The notes under the pieces are model-generated. The model had not been told where the DNA came from. It did no database searches and saw nothing but the letters and a program-made list of their open reading frames with translations. Position numbers and translations under genes: made by a program. A DNA stretch of 5,236 nt from the NCBI GenBank assembly GCA_025964065.1, contig JAOPZO010000012.1:1-5236 (forward strand), written 5' to 3'. The stretch is from Solirubrobacterales bacterium. Lineage in GTDB: Bacteria; Actinomycetota; Thermoleophilia; Solirubrobacterales; Solirubrobacteraceae. This document shows, piece after piece, positions 4,788 through 5,236 of the stretch (the first letter of the stretch is position 1; every line of letters starts with the position of its first letter).

Positions 4788-5236
4788 CCGCGAATCGCCT
4801 TCGCGGCCCGCAGGCGCCTGGTCTGGGCGGCCTTCATCTGGGCCTTCGCCTGTCTGATGAGCGCCGCGGACCTGGCGGGGGCGTCGGGGTCGAAGGCGCG
4901 CAGGCCCTGGCCGAAGGTGCGCAGGCCGGCCTGGTAGCCCTTCACGGCGTCGAGGTACCGGGTGCGCAGGCGGACGAGCCGGGCGCTCGTCGCCTTCGCG
5001 GCGGTGACGGCCGTGCGCTGGCGCCGGACGGCGGGGGTGAGCGTCGCCCGTGCGGTCGTCGCGCGTTCGCGGCCGACGGCCGAGAACGTGTCGACGGTCG
5101 CCTCGGTGAAGGCGTTCGCGGCGACCGTGACCTTCCTCTCCTGGGCGGCGACCGCCTTGCGGAGCCCCGCGTCGCTGGCCTGCGCCGGGGCGCCCGCGGC
5201 GAGCGCCGTGACGGCCACCGCCGCCGTCGCCGTCAG
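4784..5236 (-). CDS. Exported Ala-rich basic helical protein, function unknown (N-terminus beyond window)
   Basis: The frame runs from the right window edge to TGA at 4786-4784, giving 150 visible residues. A GTG at 5218 could start it, but the hydrophobic Ala/Thr/Val run continues upstream of it to base 5236. The true start, with the positive end of a signal peptide, therefore probably lies outside. The visible signal region ends APAQA, a good signal-peptidase I site, before SDAGLRK. The mature part is rich in Ala, Arg, Lys and Thr, has no cysteine or tryptophan, and reads as several amphipathic helices. One segment (YLDAVKGYQAGLRTFGQGLRAFDPDAP) is less repetitive. It ends RRLRAAKAIRG. I do not recognise a family and see no catalytic motif. 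A secreted or cell-envelope helical-bundle protein is the most that can be said. Confidence 0.8.
   Translation of the reverse strand: MTATAAVAVTALAAGAPAQASDAGLRKAVAAQERKVTVAANAFTEATVDTFSAVGRERATTARATLTPAVRRQRTAVTAAKATSARLVRLRTRYLDAVKGYQAGLRTFGQGLRAFDPDAPARSAALIRQAKAQMKAAQTRRLRAAKAIRG

Overview
The window is very GC-rich, with genes packed tightly on both strands and codons that nearly all end in G or C. Together with likely leaderless starts and GTG start codons, this points to a high-GC actinobacterial chromosome. The style resembles Thermoleophilia (Solirubrobacterales-like), but that placement is inference from gene style, not from a marker gene. I see no tRNA, rRNA, CRISPR array, insertion sequence, integrase or attachment site. 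This reads as ordinary chromosomal backbone.

Layout, left to right. A 5'-truncated meaB/argK-type G3E GTPase gene (+, 1-840) overlaps a 50-residue two-helix membrane protein gene (+, 830-982) that has its own Shine-Dalgarno. That small gene runs tail to tail, with a 4-bp stop overlap, into a small lipoprotein gene (-, 979-1362). The lipoprotein gene is divergent from moaA (+, 1389-2384) across only 26 bp. moaA converges with a chaA-type Ca2+/H+ antiporter gene (-, 2390-3484), and mobA (-, 3614-4174) lies upstream of chaA on the same strand. mobA is divergent from an unrecognised protein gene with two CxxC motifs (+, 4210-4776) across 35 bp. That gene converges, with a 7-bp gap, on an Ala-rich exported protein gene (-, 4784-5236) whose start lies beyond the window.

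Functions. moaA carries out the first step of molybdenum cofactor (Moco) synthesis from GTP. MobA adds GMP to finished Moco to make the guanine dinucleotide form. The two therefore act at opposite ends of one pathway, although an unrelated cation antiporter gene separates them and they are on opposite strands. meaB encodes the GTPase chaperone of a B12-dependent acyl-CoA mutase. The mutase is not in view and may lie to the left.

Regulation. The most notable non-coding signals are the two short divergent spacers. Both lack well-spaced Shine-Dalgarno sequences and carry TANNNT -10-like hexamers 6-9 bases before each start codon, which suggests leaderless transcription in both directions. In the 1363-1388 spacer the two opposed hexamers share the same TA dinucleotide. 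Short GC hairpins lie over two of the three convergent stop-codon junctions. I found no clear evidence of a novel multi-gene system. The least explained items are the CxxC protein, the small membrane protein after meaB and the shared-TA promoter.
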